64,000 nt of DNA from Struthio camelus (Eukaryota; Chordata; Aves; Struthioniformes; Struthionidae), in assembly GCF_040807025.1 (NCBI RefSeq), contig NC_090942.1, positions 35,542,911 to 35,606,910 of the forward strand. The letters are read 5' to 3'. The position numbers and the translations under genes are program-made. Position 1 is the stretch's first letter; each line of letters opens with the position of its first letter. Below the pieces are notes generated by a model. It did no database searches and was not told where the DNA came from. It worked only from the letters and a program-made list of their open reading frames with translations. This document shows positions 11,205 through 25,000 of the stretch, piece after piece.

Positions 11205-11778
11205 GCAATTGCCAGGTGCAAGATGAGCACCTGCCCCTCTATTCAGCCCTGGTGAGGCCTCACCTGGAGTACTGTGTCCAGTTCTGGGCTCCCCAGTACA
11301 AGAGAGACATGGCACTCCTGGAGAGAGTCCAGCGGAGGGCTACCAAGATGATTAGAGGGCTGGAGCATCTCTCCTATGAAGAAAGACTGCAAGAGCTGGG
11401 CCTGTTCAGCCTGGAGAAGAGAAGATTGAGAGGGGATCTCATCAACGTGTACAAGTATCTGAAGGGGGAGTGTCAAGAGGATGAGGCCAGCCTCTTCTCC
11501 GTGGTGCCCAGCAACAGGACAAGAGGCAATGGGCAGAAACTGAACCACAGGAAGTTCCATCTGAACCTGAGAAAAAACTTCTTCACTGTGAGGGTGACAG
11601 AGCATTGGAACAGGTTGCCCAGAGGGGTGGTGGAGTCTCCTTCGCTGGAGATATTCAAAACCCGTCTGGATGTGATCCTGGGCAATATGCTCTAGGTGAC
11701 CCTGCTTGAGCAGGGAGGTTGGACTAGATGATCTCCAGAGGTCCCTTCCAACCTAAACGATTCTGTGATCCTGTAATT
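11205..11778 (+). mobile_element. CR1 LINE, 5'-truncated, C-terminal frame intact
   Basis: The element carries an unbroken reading frame from 11216 to 11695. It encodes the last ~155 residues of the CR1 reverse-transcriptase polyprotein: [37 protein letters not shown], the L-x-x-R-R-x-R-G-D-L-I block and a C-terminal HWNRLP block. It is followed by a short 3'UTR with the usual GATGATCTCCAGAGGTCCCTT-like sequence and an ATTCTGTGAT end near 11778. It is strongly 5'-truncated and lacks the endonuclease and polymerase core, so it cannot move by itself. The intact frame suggests a fairly young insertion. The left border is uncertain and no clear target-site duplication was found. Confidence 0.93.
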
Positions 11779-14700
11779 CAGCTTCTTTAGCTTATATCTT
11801 TATTACAAATGAGTAATAAATTAGGTGTAACCAGGAGTTATTGCGGAAATGGAGGAACCCTATGAAATTAAGCCTCTCTGAAGGCTGTCACATAGTAACA
11901 TTGATTGCAGGTTGACTCCTAACTTTAATCGTGCGGGTGGGCTCCATGGACACAAGCACTACTCCTCCTGGATACCAGCAATCTCTTGCATGGATAAACT
12001 TATAAAACAGCTTTCCTTCCCTATCTTTTTTTTCCTCTTCTTTTTGTTTACTCTGAGGGATGAAAACACAGCATCTATCAGGAGCTTATGCAATCTGAAC
12101 CATTACTGGAGAATATTATAACACTGCAATTTAATATGTTTGTTCCCGCTTGAATCAATATTTTTGTACTCATATGAGCATCTGAAAGATGATGAACAAA
12201 GTATTTTATTTTTTAAACAGATGTAAAAGGTCTCTTAGTTGCTTCTTTACATTACAAGTGGGGCCAGGCTGATTTGTCTGATCTTTTTCCTTGTATTATC
12301 TCTGAGATGTCAGAAACACTGTTTTGACCTTTGCTGGTTCTGCTGCAAAACAGCTGTGCATACTTCATTTAAAATGCTGAATTTTTACCATAGATTTATT
12401 TTCTCCAAAATATTAACTACTACAGTTCAAAGGTGTTCAGAAAATGAAGCAAAACAAAACAAATCTGTCTTGAAATCCTTTTCCTCCTCAGTTTTACAGC
12501 ATTTTGAGTCTTGCAGTATCATTTCCCTCTCCTTGAGGTGTTAGCGACTCTAGACTTCTTTGCAAAATTTACTGCTGTTGTAGTTGCTGCTGTTGAGGAA
12601 CTCTACAATAACTGCAGTACGAACAAGATTCTCTGAAATTCAACCTGCCATGTCACTAGACTGGATCTAGGGGAAGCTACAGAACCTGACGCAGGACAGT
12701 TTCGCCTGAAAATATCTGGGCATTCATACCAAAGCAATGTGAGAAGCTACCTTCCCCTCCTCTGTAAGCTGTCCCTCTTCTGAAAGTACCATTTCAGGAA
12801 AAAAACAACCACAAATCTCAAACTGGTAGTGTTTTACATTGATATGCAGGATGATGAATGGTGGTGATGTTTGAAAAGATGGCTCTGCTGACTCTGGAGG
12901 TGGTAACCTTCAGCGAAAGGGAAAGACAGATAACTAGAGGGGGGAACCTCTTCAGTTGCCCCGACTAAGTCACCCGAGTTTGTCTGGAGACACCCAGACA
13001 TGGTAGGAGACAATCCCCGGTCACTTTTGGTAGTGCTGGTAGAGTTGCATAAGTAGTATCAAGGAAAGCTGATTCTACTAGACTCTTTCTCTCTTGAGAT
13101 GGCTCATTTCATGTTTTTGGCAAGTCTGAGTCTGTCTAGTCAGCCTGTTGGTTTCCTCTGTTGACTGCGTGGGTCTTTCACAGAGAAGGTGGAAAACAGA
13201 AATGTGGGTGAACACTGCACAATTGGAAAGAGTGATTGTTCTGAGGTACGAGCTGTGAGGGCCGGGGCAGGTTCTCAGAGGACTTTCAGACTATTTCCTC
13301 TATTAACTAGATGTAAAGTTATGTATGTTTTTTTCAAATATATTCTTTAAATGCATTCAGCAAATGACAAGTCCCAGCACAATTGGCAATAATCCAAATT
13401 ACTAAAATAAGAACAAATTTGGCCGTAACTTAAAAATTAAGTTCCATATTTCAAAATATTTACTACGTAGCCCACATGAATTACATCAGTGCCCGAACTA
13501 CCATTGTCACCTTTTCCAAACAGCTTCTTTGTTTTATATTATTATCAAATATTTTATGTTGATGACATAATTTGGACGTTGGTGATTTACTGCGCCAAAA
13601 CTGGGCTACATTATTGCAGTCCCTAGACAATAATCTGCAGCTGATCAACCGGTAACAGTACAGTCACCCATGAGGTTGCTGGCTAATGGTCCAATATAAA
13701 CTGAAGTGCTGTTAGCCATCTAATAAACGCAGTTTTTATAGCACATTCACTAATAAGGGCACCACTGAAAAGAACATCCCTTAATCATATATGATACCGG
13801 TGGTGTATTTTTAGTGCGTAATAATCAGCCTTTCTACCCATAACAAAAATTAAATATCCGCTGTAAGTGTAGCCCACTTAATATACTTTAAGAATAACAG
13901 TGCAATATGTTCAAAAGTCTGTTGAAAGAAATAGTTTCTGGCACTTCCCCCAAAATAGCTTCAACGAGCCTCCGCTTGTCTGTAGCTGCATGGGTTGACA
14001 TTATGGAAAAATGCAGCTAGGTGGACGGGTTGCTAATGTTACACAGCGTGCAAGCTGACACAGCCACCGTCCTGGCAGCACTGGAGGGGCTGCTTAACTT
14101 TATGCACTGTGAAGAGATCTGTTGAATCACTGAGATGACTCACAGGGTATAAAATGAAACACCTAAATAATTATTCATAGGCCCATCATCACATGCCTGT
14201 AGGCTATTTTGTTTTATTTTGTTCTCCTATGGTTACACTCAGAAATGGTTCTCGGCAGATAAGCTAGGATTCTTTTCCAGTGGGGCTTTTTTCCCCCTGA
14301 CATTTCTCAGTCCTTTGAATTTAAAATGCTAAAAGAAAATCTAACCAAGGCTGTAAGCACCTTTACACTCGTAACTAATAGCTAAAAATAGTAAAATAAC
14401 CTTTCCAATAGGATTTCAGTAAGTTGGGTACCTACTGAAGCTCCCTTCTGCTGCAGAGTGGCCACAGGCAGGTCTTGTGAGACTCTGAGCCCCAGGGTGC
14501 AGTTCCCTGCGCGCTGCCAGCTCCCCGGCCGGGCCTGAGCAAAGCCTGAGCAGAGCCTGAGCCAACCTTGAGCCTGAGCAGAGGCTGAGCAGAGCCTCTC
14601 TCCTGGTGGCCCTCAGGGCTGCCGGGGAGAGCAGCCTCAGGGTCATGCCGCAGGCAGGGCAGCCATGATCTGAACCTGTCACCCAAGCAAGGCTCACAGG

Positions 14701-17700
14701 ACTCAGAGATGAAATTTGGCGTAGCGTCTGAAAGGAAAAGCCATTCTCTCCTCATCAGACCCGGGAGATAAAAAGCCATGAATGGGTTGCAATTATCACA
14801 TAATGCCAAAAATCAGAGGGGATTTGAGTTATCAAACCCAATTAGCCCAACTATCAAAGGAACCAACGTTCTCTTAGTTATCGTCTTAGCCCAATACCTC
14901 ACTGTTACTGCAGACCTGTTTAGGTGTGCCTTCAACTCACTGCCCTCTGCCCAGGCCTCAGCAACCCCTTTGGTGAGGCATTGCCTGTCATGGCCCATGG
15001 GCCTTTAGCACCCTGAAAGCATCCTTCTGATCCATACTGAATGGTTGTGTATCGAGTTGTTTCTCAGGAAAAATTCAAGTGGATACAGGAAAAAAGAAAA
15101 GAAAATGCTAGCAAATTAGATGAACTTCTTTAGAAAGTCCAGATTGTTAGACTGGAGGGCCAAGTAGGTCATATAAATGCCATCCTCTCAGGTTGGTAGG
15201 AAGGACATGTTATAAAGTTTTAATAAAATAGAAAGCCACATTTCTGCTGAGGGAGCACATCTAGATTTTGTGCGTGTTAATTGCACTAAGCTGTTCTGTG
15301 GAGTCAGTAGTGACTTGCTCAATTTGACATTCAATGCGTGGCTGAGTCCATCCGGTAGGTGTGACGGTCCTTAGGTTTGGTGCAGTAGTGTTTGCTGCTC
15401 AAAACAAACATTTTAAGCAGCTAGTATAAGGGCGCTTATTTTTTCCTGTCAACCATCTTCCCTATCTCAGGGCCAATGTACCAGCTTTCTGGGAGGCACC
15501 TGCCTGCTTCTGGGTGCTTCCTTTTTTGCAGTAGGAGAGGCAAGCAGCCCTCCCATGCATGGAGCTCATGCTCTGGTGACGCCACCCCACTGTGGCAGCC
15601 GAGCAAGCCAAGCCCTTGCGCTGGCACGTGGTGGGAGACAACTGCAGAGTGCGCCGGGGCAGCTGGTTTGTGAGCAGGCGCCCACCCTGCCTGGGAAAGC
15701 TGCCTGCAGCAGTGGTTTGCAGAGATTTCTAAGTGAGTTCTGGTGAAACAGATCAGGAAAGTATCAGGAAATCAGATTTCTGTTTTCTTAGAGGGAAAAT
15801 GGCTGTTCAATCGACTCTGGGATGGCTATTAATTCTTGAAAATTTAAAATGGAAAAAAAAAGATGTATATTCTAGCTAAAATTGTCCGTATTTTCCAAGG
15901 CTTTAATTACTTAGATAATTGTGGGAAAAGATGCAAAATCCTCCTTCAATAGGCATTTTCTCCAAATGGAGGTCAGGAGGAGCAGCTGGAAACATACTTC
16001 AGACAGTCTTTCCCGGGCAGCTCCTGTAGAGCAGTCAGCAAGGGGCCAGTACCTGACTCGAGTAATAGAAAATGAAAAGTAGCTGAACTGGCCACATGGT
16101 GGAGCTGGTTTTGGGGAGAGGAAGGCCAAAGCGTCCTGAGAGATGCTGCTCGCTTTTGGAGGGAGTGTTGCCTCCCAAACTGCTGGCAGGTATCCTGCTT
16201 GGTCTCTTCCAGACATAAGTGATCAGTAGGCCTTCAAATAGAGAGCAAACCCAGAAAAGCAGTTCTCCACAGGGAAGGGATTTAGCAAGCTGTTCAGCAA
16301 GCTAAATAGAAGGGGTTGAATGCCAGCAGGTGTAGGACCCCAGCTACAGACCCAGCATTGGTTTAGAGCTACAGTTAAAGCATTAGTTTAGAGAACAAAT
16401 CTAACTTTCCAGCTGCTTGAATGGAACGCCTAATTTCCACCCGAACAGTATTTCAACAGGAACTAAAATTCATATTACAGTTAAAAATTAGATTGTGATT
16501 GTTTCTATGAATAGTACTGTCTGTGAACGAGATGTATAAGTGTACTGCAGTATTGTGTATTTCTAGCAAAAAAAGGTTGCTACAGTAGCTCCTTTCAGAT
16601 AACAGTCATGTTCACTATGATAGCATTGTTTCAAAATTAATTAGCAAGCAAGTAGTAATTAGCCAAATCATATCAAGGAGGGATCAGATTTTATTGCTCA
16701 TCACTTCCAGTCAGGTGAATTGAGATAGATAATTCTCGGTGAATTAGACCGAGGTGACACAAGATCTGAAACCCGCTCGATTCATAGATCACCAGTATCA
16801 CTGGGAGCGCCCTTCAGCCCACCACAGCTTGCCCAGGGGAGATGAGCGGCTGCCCGGCCGATGAGCTGTGTTGATGCACAGCCCTGTCCGTGCCGGGATG
16901 AAATCGCAGTCATGCACTAGTACCCCTAAGCAGCAGATGGCAGCATGTCATTCTTTGAGAAAATTATTTGGTGTCTGGGAACGAAAATTCATAACTGTGC
17001 TGCTGATGAGAAACCGCAAACTCTGGCGAGACACTACTTTAATGTCACGTTACAATCCCCATCCTTCCAACACGCCTTCTGTCTTTTACAGGCTATAAAT
17101 TACTTGTCTCTGCCTTTCCCCTTGAGATAACCTCTGATTCACACCCCTTCCTTCTCTTCCTCAACAAACACTTCTTTTACAGGATCAATAACACTTCTTT
17201 TTGCTGGAGTTTTATCCCAGTTATCCTCTTTTTTCTGGGGAGGGTTAAAGGCTGCAAGTTGTCAACGGGGCACTGAGCCCAATGACAGTCCCTCAGGGAA
17301 AGGGCCCAGCAGAGATATTGTTAGTTCCTATTAGATGACGCCAAAACTTCACAGGATCAGGCTTTATATGACCCGACATATTTAGCATTGTAATGGTACT
17401 GTAAGTGAGGATGTGCATTGTTTCCTGTGATTGTCAAGCCTTTGATGGAACTCCTGGTATGTGATGAATAATATTATTACAATATTGTACTTTCTTAAAC
17501 ATAGAGGGCATAATTAAAGTCCCACCCACAAAGGTCGGATACGTCTGACCTGCTATTGTTAAGAGTTAAGAGACTTCAATTTATTTTAACAATAGCTTGT
17601 TTATAATATGCAGTCAATGAATTTCTTGTCTTTGTGGAAGGTGTTATTTTGCTATGCCAGGAGTTTTGGAGTAAAGATAAAAATAGAGGACAGACACTAT

Positions 17701-20700
17701 TGAAACAATTTGTCAATTACCCCAAGGTAACCAACTTCAGTGATATCAGTAAAATCATTATTTACAGCAATGTACCATCTGGTCACATATGTTTAAAAAC
17801 AGATCTATCCCCTTAGTGGTAAGATTGCTAAATCAATCGTATTACAGATTACAGGAAGCTATAATACTTAAAAAAAAAAATCGATATTTTCCAGGTATGT
17901 CGCTTTCTTATTTTAACATAGTAAATTAGTTTAGACAAAAAATTATATTTCTCATTTTTATGTCAGTTTTTTACTCTCTGGATCTCTTACAGAAGCACAA
18001 TCCTGTTCTGCTGTATTTGTGTCTAACATTGCTTTGGAACATTTAGGGGAATCCCGTAAAGTGAAAAAGAGTTTGAACAGTTAGCACAAAAAGCATCAAA
18101 ATAATTGCTAGTGAAAGAGACTAGCAAGGAGCAATCTACTTTTAAACTGTTTTATGCATATGATAGCTCTCTGTGTATAATTAGTTTCACTGTTTTTCTG
18201 ATATGACCGCTTAAATCTTCAGAGGTATTTCAGTTCTGAAGTCTAGGACGAGCCTGCGGTCTACGTTTATTACAAGGAGCCTAAACATTTTTGTGGAATC
18301 AGATATTAGTTCCTGATATACTACAAACACCCTAATCTGTACTTCGCTCGGTTACGGTGAAGCAGCTGGTTGTTGCAGGCTGTAAAAGAAAAACAATGAG
18401 AAACAATCCATCCTTCTCACTTTTTAAATAACAAAGGTGTGAAAGCGGGCAGAAACTTTACATCCAGTGAAGAAAAGTTTATCAATTAAGTCCTTTGCGA
18501 TAGATTTCCACATGACGGTTCAAGCTGCTGCAAGCGGTTTGTGGAGTGAATTAACCGAAACTCAGTTCCTTCAGCTGCTGGGCAGGGAAGGATAGGAAAT
18601 CTCGCACTCCTCTGGTGCCTACGCGGCCTGTCCACCTCGTATTCTCGCACACATAGGCACACACTATGGAGAACTCTCGTTGCCCTTTTACTGAGAAGAC
18701 CATGCTACAACCACCTCACAAAGTGGCAATTTCGGGCAACTCTGCCTGCTCTATTGTTCTTCCAGCCCCTTCCTTCTCTTCTAGCCCCACCATCGTCCCT
18801 GGACAGCTTCTGGCTGGCTGTGCTTGTCCGCGTGGTCACCGCGTGCTCGGTGGGGCAACTTCTGGCCTGGCCTGCATCCAAATTTACTTACCACTGAAGC
18901 CCATGAATCAACGGGGACTGCATGTGTATATTATATTACTTTCCTTTCATACTGGTGTGAGAGGAACTCATCAGCATGTATGAATATATGTCGTACTGAT
19001 GAAAATGCTGGACAGCTGAAGCAAAAAATCTCAGCAGCGTCTGGCAGCATTAACAGCAAGGCTAGAAAAGAGTACGAAGGACAGTGCCTGAAAGTGACTT
19101 CTCAAATTATTGCATGGATATCTGCAATTTTTCTTCTCAGGCTGGAGGGGAGAGGGCAGGGTTCAATACAACGTCAGAATGAGTCTAAATTTTGTTCATG
19201 ATTGATTAAGCTGTCTTACTTACATAACCTATCTAATCCTACCTCTTAGCTCTGTAAATCACATCCCACAGCCCACTTCTTAGGCATCAACCCAGAGGAT
19301 CGTGATGAAAAGAAAATCTCATTACCGATCAGCAGTGGAAGTAATAGAGAATGGGATGTAAAGCAAATTGTAACTTTGCTGCCTAGATTAAATCAATTTT
19401 ATCTTCATTTTTATATGGTATTAATTCCTAGACAAAAAAAAAAACCGCAGAGAACAGTGTCTGGGGGTGGGGAGAATAAAGTAGATTTGGACTACAGGAT
19501 TTTTTGTGACCAGAAGAGTCCAGATCTTATGCTTAAGGTGTGGGACTAGGGAGTGAGGAGCCAGAACATCATGTTTACCCCAGCATCCCCAGTTAAGCCC
19601 ACAGATGAGCAATGAGGATTTTCAAAGAGACACTGAACGCAGGAAGAGAGCTCTCACTGGCATCCTGGCCAGCAGTAGCAACGTGAGGCACTTTAGAAAA
19701 ATTTACTTTTATTTATGTCTGTAAGTAGGAGCTCAGCTCTTCTGGCAGTTTATCCCTAGTGGAGGAGACCAAGCATTTGGAAAATCTGACCTTGCGCAGC
19801 CTCCCGTGATATCTGGGAGGTGCAGTTTTGTGTCTTTGATTCTTTACATGCAAAAAAAAGGCAGTGCTGAAAACATTCACCTTTCAGGGCAGGGATGGGT
19901 ATTAATTCAGTCACCACTACACCGAAAAAGGTAGAGGCTTTATACAAGTAGTTTTGATCTCGTCTCTTTGGATAGTTGTGTTTTTATTAAGGTAAATTTG
20001 CTTTTCATTGGGACTGAAATAAGATGCAGTTAATGAGTATGTGGGGAAGAAGTGGGAAGTGCAAGCAGAAGGAGGCACCGGCACAGTATTGTCTGCAGGG
20101 GCCTTGAAGCCCCAGAGGGCTGTTAGCTGGATATCTGCTGTTCTCCAGCTGTCTGTACCTGGAAAACAGCTCTTTTGGGGGGTGGAGAGGCCTTGATGTT
20201 CAAACGAGCCCCTGCAGACTTTGAGGATGGAGTAAAGGAAGGTCTTCTAGTGACATAGCACCATCTTTCTTACACCTTCTTTCACGAGAGCTTAATCCAG
20301 CACTTGGCAGAGCTGGGGAGTGGGATCACTGTGGCCATTGCTGAGGGAGGTGATGCCTGCACAGCCCCGTCTCTCTTTGACCAGCACTATTAGGAACCTT
20401 GTGTTTTGCAGCAATAGCAGAAGAAATGCAGCCAGGAAGGCCATGTGAAATCAATTTCTGTTTAATTATTAATTGCATATTGCTGTGCCGTACTGAAGAA
20501 CTCAATCAAAACCCTATACTACCCAGCTACTTTTGGCTGCTTTCCTGAAGGTAAGCATGTGACTTTGGTTTCGACTGCTACTGTAAATATACAATTATTT
20601 ATAAACTACCTCACAGGGACCATATGGTCCCCTTTTGAATAAAAATGCACAGACGGAGCTGAAAAAATCTGTGAAAGAGAGGCATAGTAAATTGATACGT

Positions 20701-21969
20701 AGCATACCATCTGCTTCCATGTGTGAATGATGTTATAACAAACTGCAGGAGGCACAGCTAAGAGAACTGTGGAGAGCCAAACTCCTTTATGCTGTTTGCA
20801 GATCTTCTGCCAGTCTTCTGCCTAGTATCATTTTTGCATTGTCATTTGCTGTGGCGGTAAACCGGGAAAGGCATATTGGCTAGCTGCTACGTGCTTAGGA
20901 CTAACAACTGTCTCTGGTTTTCCCTGCATATTAGTATCCAATGAGCACTCTGTAGTTTGACTTCAATTGCTTTGATCTTTGCTAGATTTATGAAACACAT
21001 TGAATATCACCAATCAGCCAGGCTAAAGTTAAAATATTTCTGACAATGTTTATTCTGTAGAACAACAAGGAAACTGCTGTAGAGCTTCTCATGCATTGAA
21101 ATATTTTCCATATTGGACTGAAACATATTACAGATTTGCTTGAGAGGATGTTAGAATAACATTTGTGTTAGTTCTCAGTTACTACAAAAGACCTTTGAAA
21201 GTGGCATATCTCTGTTTTTTATTATTGTTATTTTAATATCAGGATGCCACAAGTACATGCGTCAAATGGAAACCTTTGAGAAGAGCCTTCAGTTTGGCTA
21301 TTGTTCTTGACGCCATCCAGGTTATGGTGCAGCAGTGCTCAGTCTTAAAATGAGTAGCTGGCTATGCAGGTAGAGGGTGGCTTGTTGAAAGGAAAGGGCA
21401 GTGTAGCAGGTTATGAGTGTGGACAGGTTGTCCCTGTACTCTGCTCTGTTCAGTGTTACAGAAGCCAGAATGCTGGCAGTCCCTCGAAAGAACAAAGGAA
21501 ATGATTGAAAAATTACAGTTTTATTATGGCAAGAATAGAAAGGGAAAGATGACAAGTGGGGCAGTCAGTCCCAGGAGTCTGGAAATGGTTCAGTGAACCT
21601 GTATGGCAAACGCAGTAAGTTATTTTTGCTCTCACGTGGTTTAGAAACTAGACTGAGGGCCACGCAGCCAGTTCTGCCTTTCCTGCCTGGCCCATAAGAG
21701 CAGGGAGGCAGAGAGCACAACGGTGCCTCCGCCTCAGCTGTGTGTGGGACGCCCTGGCACGTGGCCCATCCTGGCTGGTGTAGGGCAACCTCAGGTCTGA
21801 GCTGCCCCTGCGATTCCCTGGCTGTGGGTTGCAGCACCTGTGTGTGGCAGAGAGCAGAGGTACAGAGAGGCGCTCAGAATCTTTGTAAAAGCTTAAGAAA
21901 GAGATAATTTTTGATAAAAAGGCAGAGAGAATATACATTTAAAGAATATGAACAATCACATTTACAGAG
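11779..21969. other. Intergenic, no gene recognised
   Basis: AT-rich DNA with scattered chance open frames, none above about 125 codons and none recognisable. The one structured element is an 11-base tandem repeat at 14531-14597. Some stretches (for example 13330-13960 and 17380-17960) could be conserved non-coding elements, but nothing in a single sequence proves that. Confidence 0.45.
14531..14597 (+). repeat. 11-bp minisatellite, GCCTGAGCAGA type
   Basis: About six imperfect copies of an 11-base unit built on AGAGCCTGAGC. One irregular copy contains CCAACCTTGAG. It sits in a local GC-rich patch (14440-14660). Confidence 0.75.
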
Positions 21970-22021
21970 TTAATATTATTGTAATAACATTGTCAATAAT
22001 ATTATCAATAATATTATTAAA
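21970..22021. repeat. AT-rich palindromic tandem repeat
   Basis: The unit TCAATAATATTAT occurs twice in tandem, embedded in further TAATATTA palindromes. The tract is self-complementary. Confidence 0.7.
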
Positions 22022-25000
22022 ATGCATTTAACTTGCTCAGGTTTTGACACTGAAAGTCCAACCTCAGGCTCAGTTAGTCACAAAAAGACAGAAGAAAGGG
22101 AGTTATAAATAAACGGAGCTGCTTTATTCTCTTCCCCTGGCCTCCTCTAGGCCCTCAGATGCTGAACAGTAGGCAAACAGGCCTTCTGGCCTGCATCCCC
22201 TTGCCGGGCCAGTCTTCAGGAAGGAGTAGTCTTAGGCAGGCACTTTCTCCCTTTGCAGTTTGTTTTACTCCTCCAGCGCAGGATACGCTTGAACTGAGTC
22301 CACTGTCTTTACTGACTGTGCATTGGAGGCAGTTTGAGACTCTCTGTTCACAAAGAGCAGTACAAAACACTAAGATAGAGTAGTGCGTCAAATGAAAGTA
22401 TGGCCCTTCAAGGCACCTGTATTTTAATACAAAGCTTTGTGTCAGACTTTCTTTACGTCAGCCACTACTGAGGTTATTCATAGAAGATCCTTTTCCTCTT
22501 ATTCCCACTTCTAGGCTTCCCAGATAGCTTGCAGCTTGCTGGATCATCTCTTTACCGGCCCTACCAAACTTCTTTGGCTTTCAAGCAGCCTAGACGGAAG
22601 ATAGTCCAGCTAAAAGCACCATCTGCTGACTTGAAACGGAAAAAGCAGCAGGCACCCAGCATCTTGCAAGCTGGTCAAGGCTGTCGCAAGACACGAGGTG
22701 GGTGGCTAAACGATACAAGCACATTGGACTTGTGTTACGACTGCTTTTTTCAGATGTCAAAGCAAAACACTCAGCGTCTGGCTTGTCCCAGACCTTGTCC
22801 TGTGAAAAATGCTGTGAGCGCCACTGTAGATTGCAGTTGCCTCATTTCCTTGCTGGGAAAGGTAGATTTGTTCCACGGGTCTTTAGGAGCTTGTACGGTA
22901 GGTAGAGTAACAGTTCAGTTTCTGTGTGTTCAGATATAAAATGATAATGCGGGAGGAAATACTTCTGGTGACCTAGTTTCACCAGGGGTGGGAGCAGATG
23001 TATTTTCTATAGCATGCAGTATTGCTGCAAAGCCTATTGGCTTAGTGTCAAAATGCGGGTGTCCATGTTGATTTGCCACTTGATTTTGGACAAGAACAAT
23101 ACATTTGTGTCAGTGATTAGCCTGCGCATGTAGCCCACAAGGAGAAAAACATACAGCTGATGTTATTTTTGCTCTATAGAGCATGGAGATGAGGAAAAAG
23201 AACAGTAGTAGACAAAGAAACAGTGAGAAACATGAGTGCATTTGCAAAGCAACGTTGACTCAAGAACAGAGAAGACTCTTGTGCCAGTTGTGCAATCCTC
23301 AGTATCCATTGCTAGGCATATTGCCTACCTCATCTCAGCATGGGCAGCCATCCTTCACATGTTAGGTCCGGTTTTACATTAAACTTTACACCTGCGCTTC
23401 CACTTGCCTTTAATTTTTTTTCTCGATTAGTTGCACTCTGCAATAATGTTGACCTAGAAGGTCCGGAACGCCTGCAACTCGGTTACAGTGGTTTTCATTC
23501 CTTAAAATGTTTTCATCAGCAGTGCAACACTGGCATCTTTTGTTATTTGTTTTCCTGGCAGTTTGTTGGTTCTCTGTATCTTTTCAGAGTGAGTTTAGAT
23601 AATTTTTCATTCCTTATCAAGGTTGGAACCAATAACATGTAATTTCTGTAGCAGTAATAGAAGATACAGCGTTGAAAGGTACATAATGTTTCTTTCAAAA
23701 AAAAAAAATCACCAAGCAATTCATGTATTGGTTAGTATCTCTGTAGAGGCCTATTAAGGCAGTTGTTCAGACTGTATAAATCTGAGAGTAACTCCCTCGG
23801 GCGCAGTGGACCTCAATCAATTTGCAGCAGTCTGTGAACCTTGGAAAGTCTGTGGAAGTGTTGGCTGGGAATAGCACTGTGTATCTAATTAGTAAATTAG
23901 TCTGGTGCCTTTCGGTAGTGTTCTTAGCACTTGACACTGGCTGCCAGTGACCTTTGTGAAAGAAGCCCTGTCCCATCCCAAGATCTTAGCGGCTAAATTT
24001 CTTCACTTGTAAAATTCAGCACTCTAAATGGCATCTTTATTAGCAGTTGATTAGCTTGTATTTTGTTGAAAATGTACAGCATTTTTGTATAGGTGCTATA
24101 TAGCTAATCTGGTCTACGGTAACTAGATTGTGGGTGTTCTGCCTTTGGCTCATCCCTGAGCAGCAGCAAGGACACACGAAACCTCTTTTGCATCTCTGAG
24201 CCAGAAGACACCCCAAAAAGCCAATACTTCTCAGCCAGGTATCAGAGATGGTACAAATTGTGTGCTGGGACAGTGATTCTTTCTGGTGGAGCTCTAGAGA
24301 CGGTTATAGGTGCTGTCTCGATGGATGTCTATAAAATAGTGGGGTTGAAATCACTGCGTGTTCTTCTTGTGGATGAATGCCCTCGTCATGCCTCTTCCTT
24401 GTGAAAAGGGCACCTCTTGGAGCCAGCTTCGATGACTCTTGCTCTTTGTGGATGTTGTTTTCATTGCTGAGCAATGCTAACCACAGTGTTTTCACAGAGG
24501 TAGGTGACTAGGTAAAGAGTATGTTGCAAGACATGTTTTCTAGCTATTAGTTTTGACCTATTTTGTTTACTGGCATCTGGACTGCTTGTAAATACCAAAA
24601 TCAAAAAAACTTTCCATTTTTAGACAACTGTCCTTAGCCAGAGTGGTGTTCAGATGCCCTCAGAGGAAGTATGGGTTATTTCTGCAGTAAACAGGACTAT
24701 CTGTGTGCTTGGCAGAGGGTTGTAATGTAAATATGTGTGTGTTCTTACTTGCATTAACTGGTTTATAATCTTTCTCTGTATTTAGGAAAGTGAAATTGTC
24801 CCCAGAGAAGTCAAAGTATTGCTGATTTACACAGTCTCAGTGTTTGCCTGGTGTTGTTGTGCCACCTACTTGCTCAGTATTTTAGGTGCTTGCCTGGGGT
24901 TTACAAACTTCTTGGGGTGCATCTTCCATGTGGTGAGATTCGGGCTCTGTTCAACTGGGAAGAGGAAGAGAGAAGAGCAAAGTTTGCCCTCTGTATAATT

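Larger units (their letters stand above)
7886..11214. other. Intergenic, no gene recognised
   Basis: Apart from the microsatellite at 8298-8391 and a purine-rich GA tract at 10127-10155, I see no gene, RNA or mobile element that I can support here. Confidence 0.5.

Noticed and set aside
11243..11685. Minus-strand open frames of 120 and 70 codons
   Set aside because: They are shadows of the intact plus-strand CR1 reading frame.
13330..13960. Stretch that looks like a conserved non-coding element (similar impressions at 17380-17960 and 25480-25700)
   Set aside because: The impression rests only on AT-rich, non-repetitive texture with homeodomain- and SOX-like words. Conservation cannot be judged from one sequence.
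22529..22939. A 136-codon plus-strand open frame
   Set aside because: No familiar motif, no flanking splice signals that extend it, and no sign of a processed retrocopy such as a poly(A) tail with a known protein.
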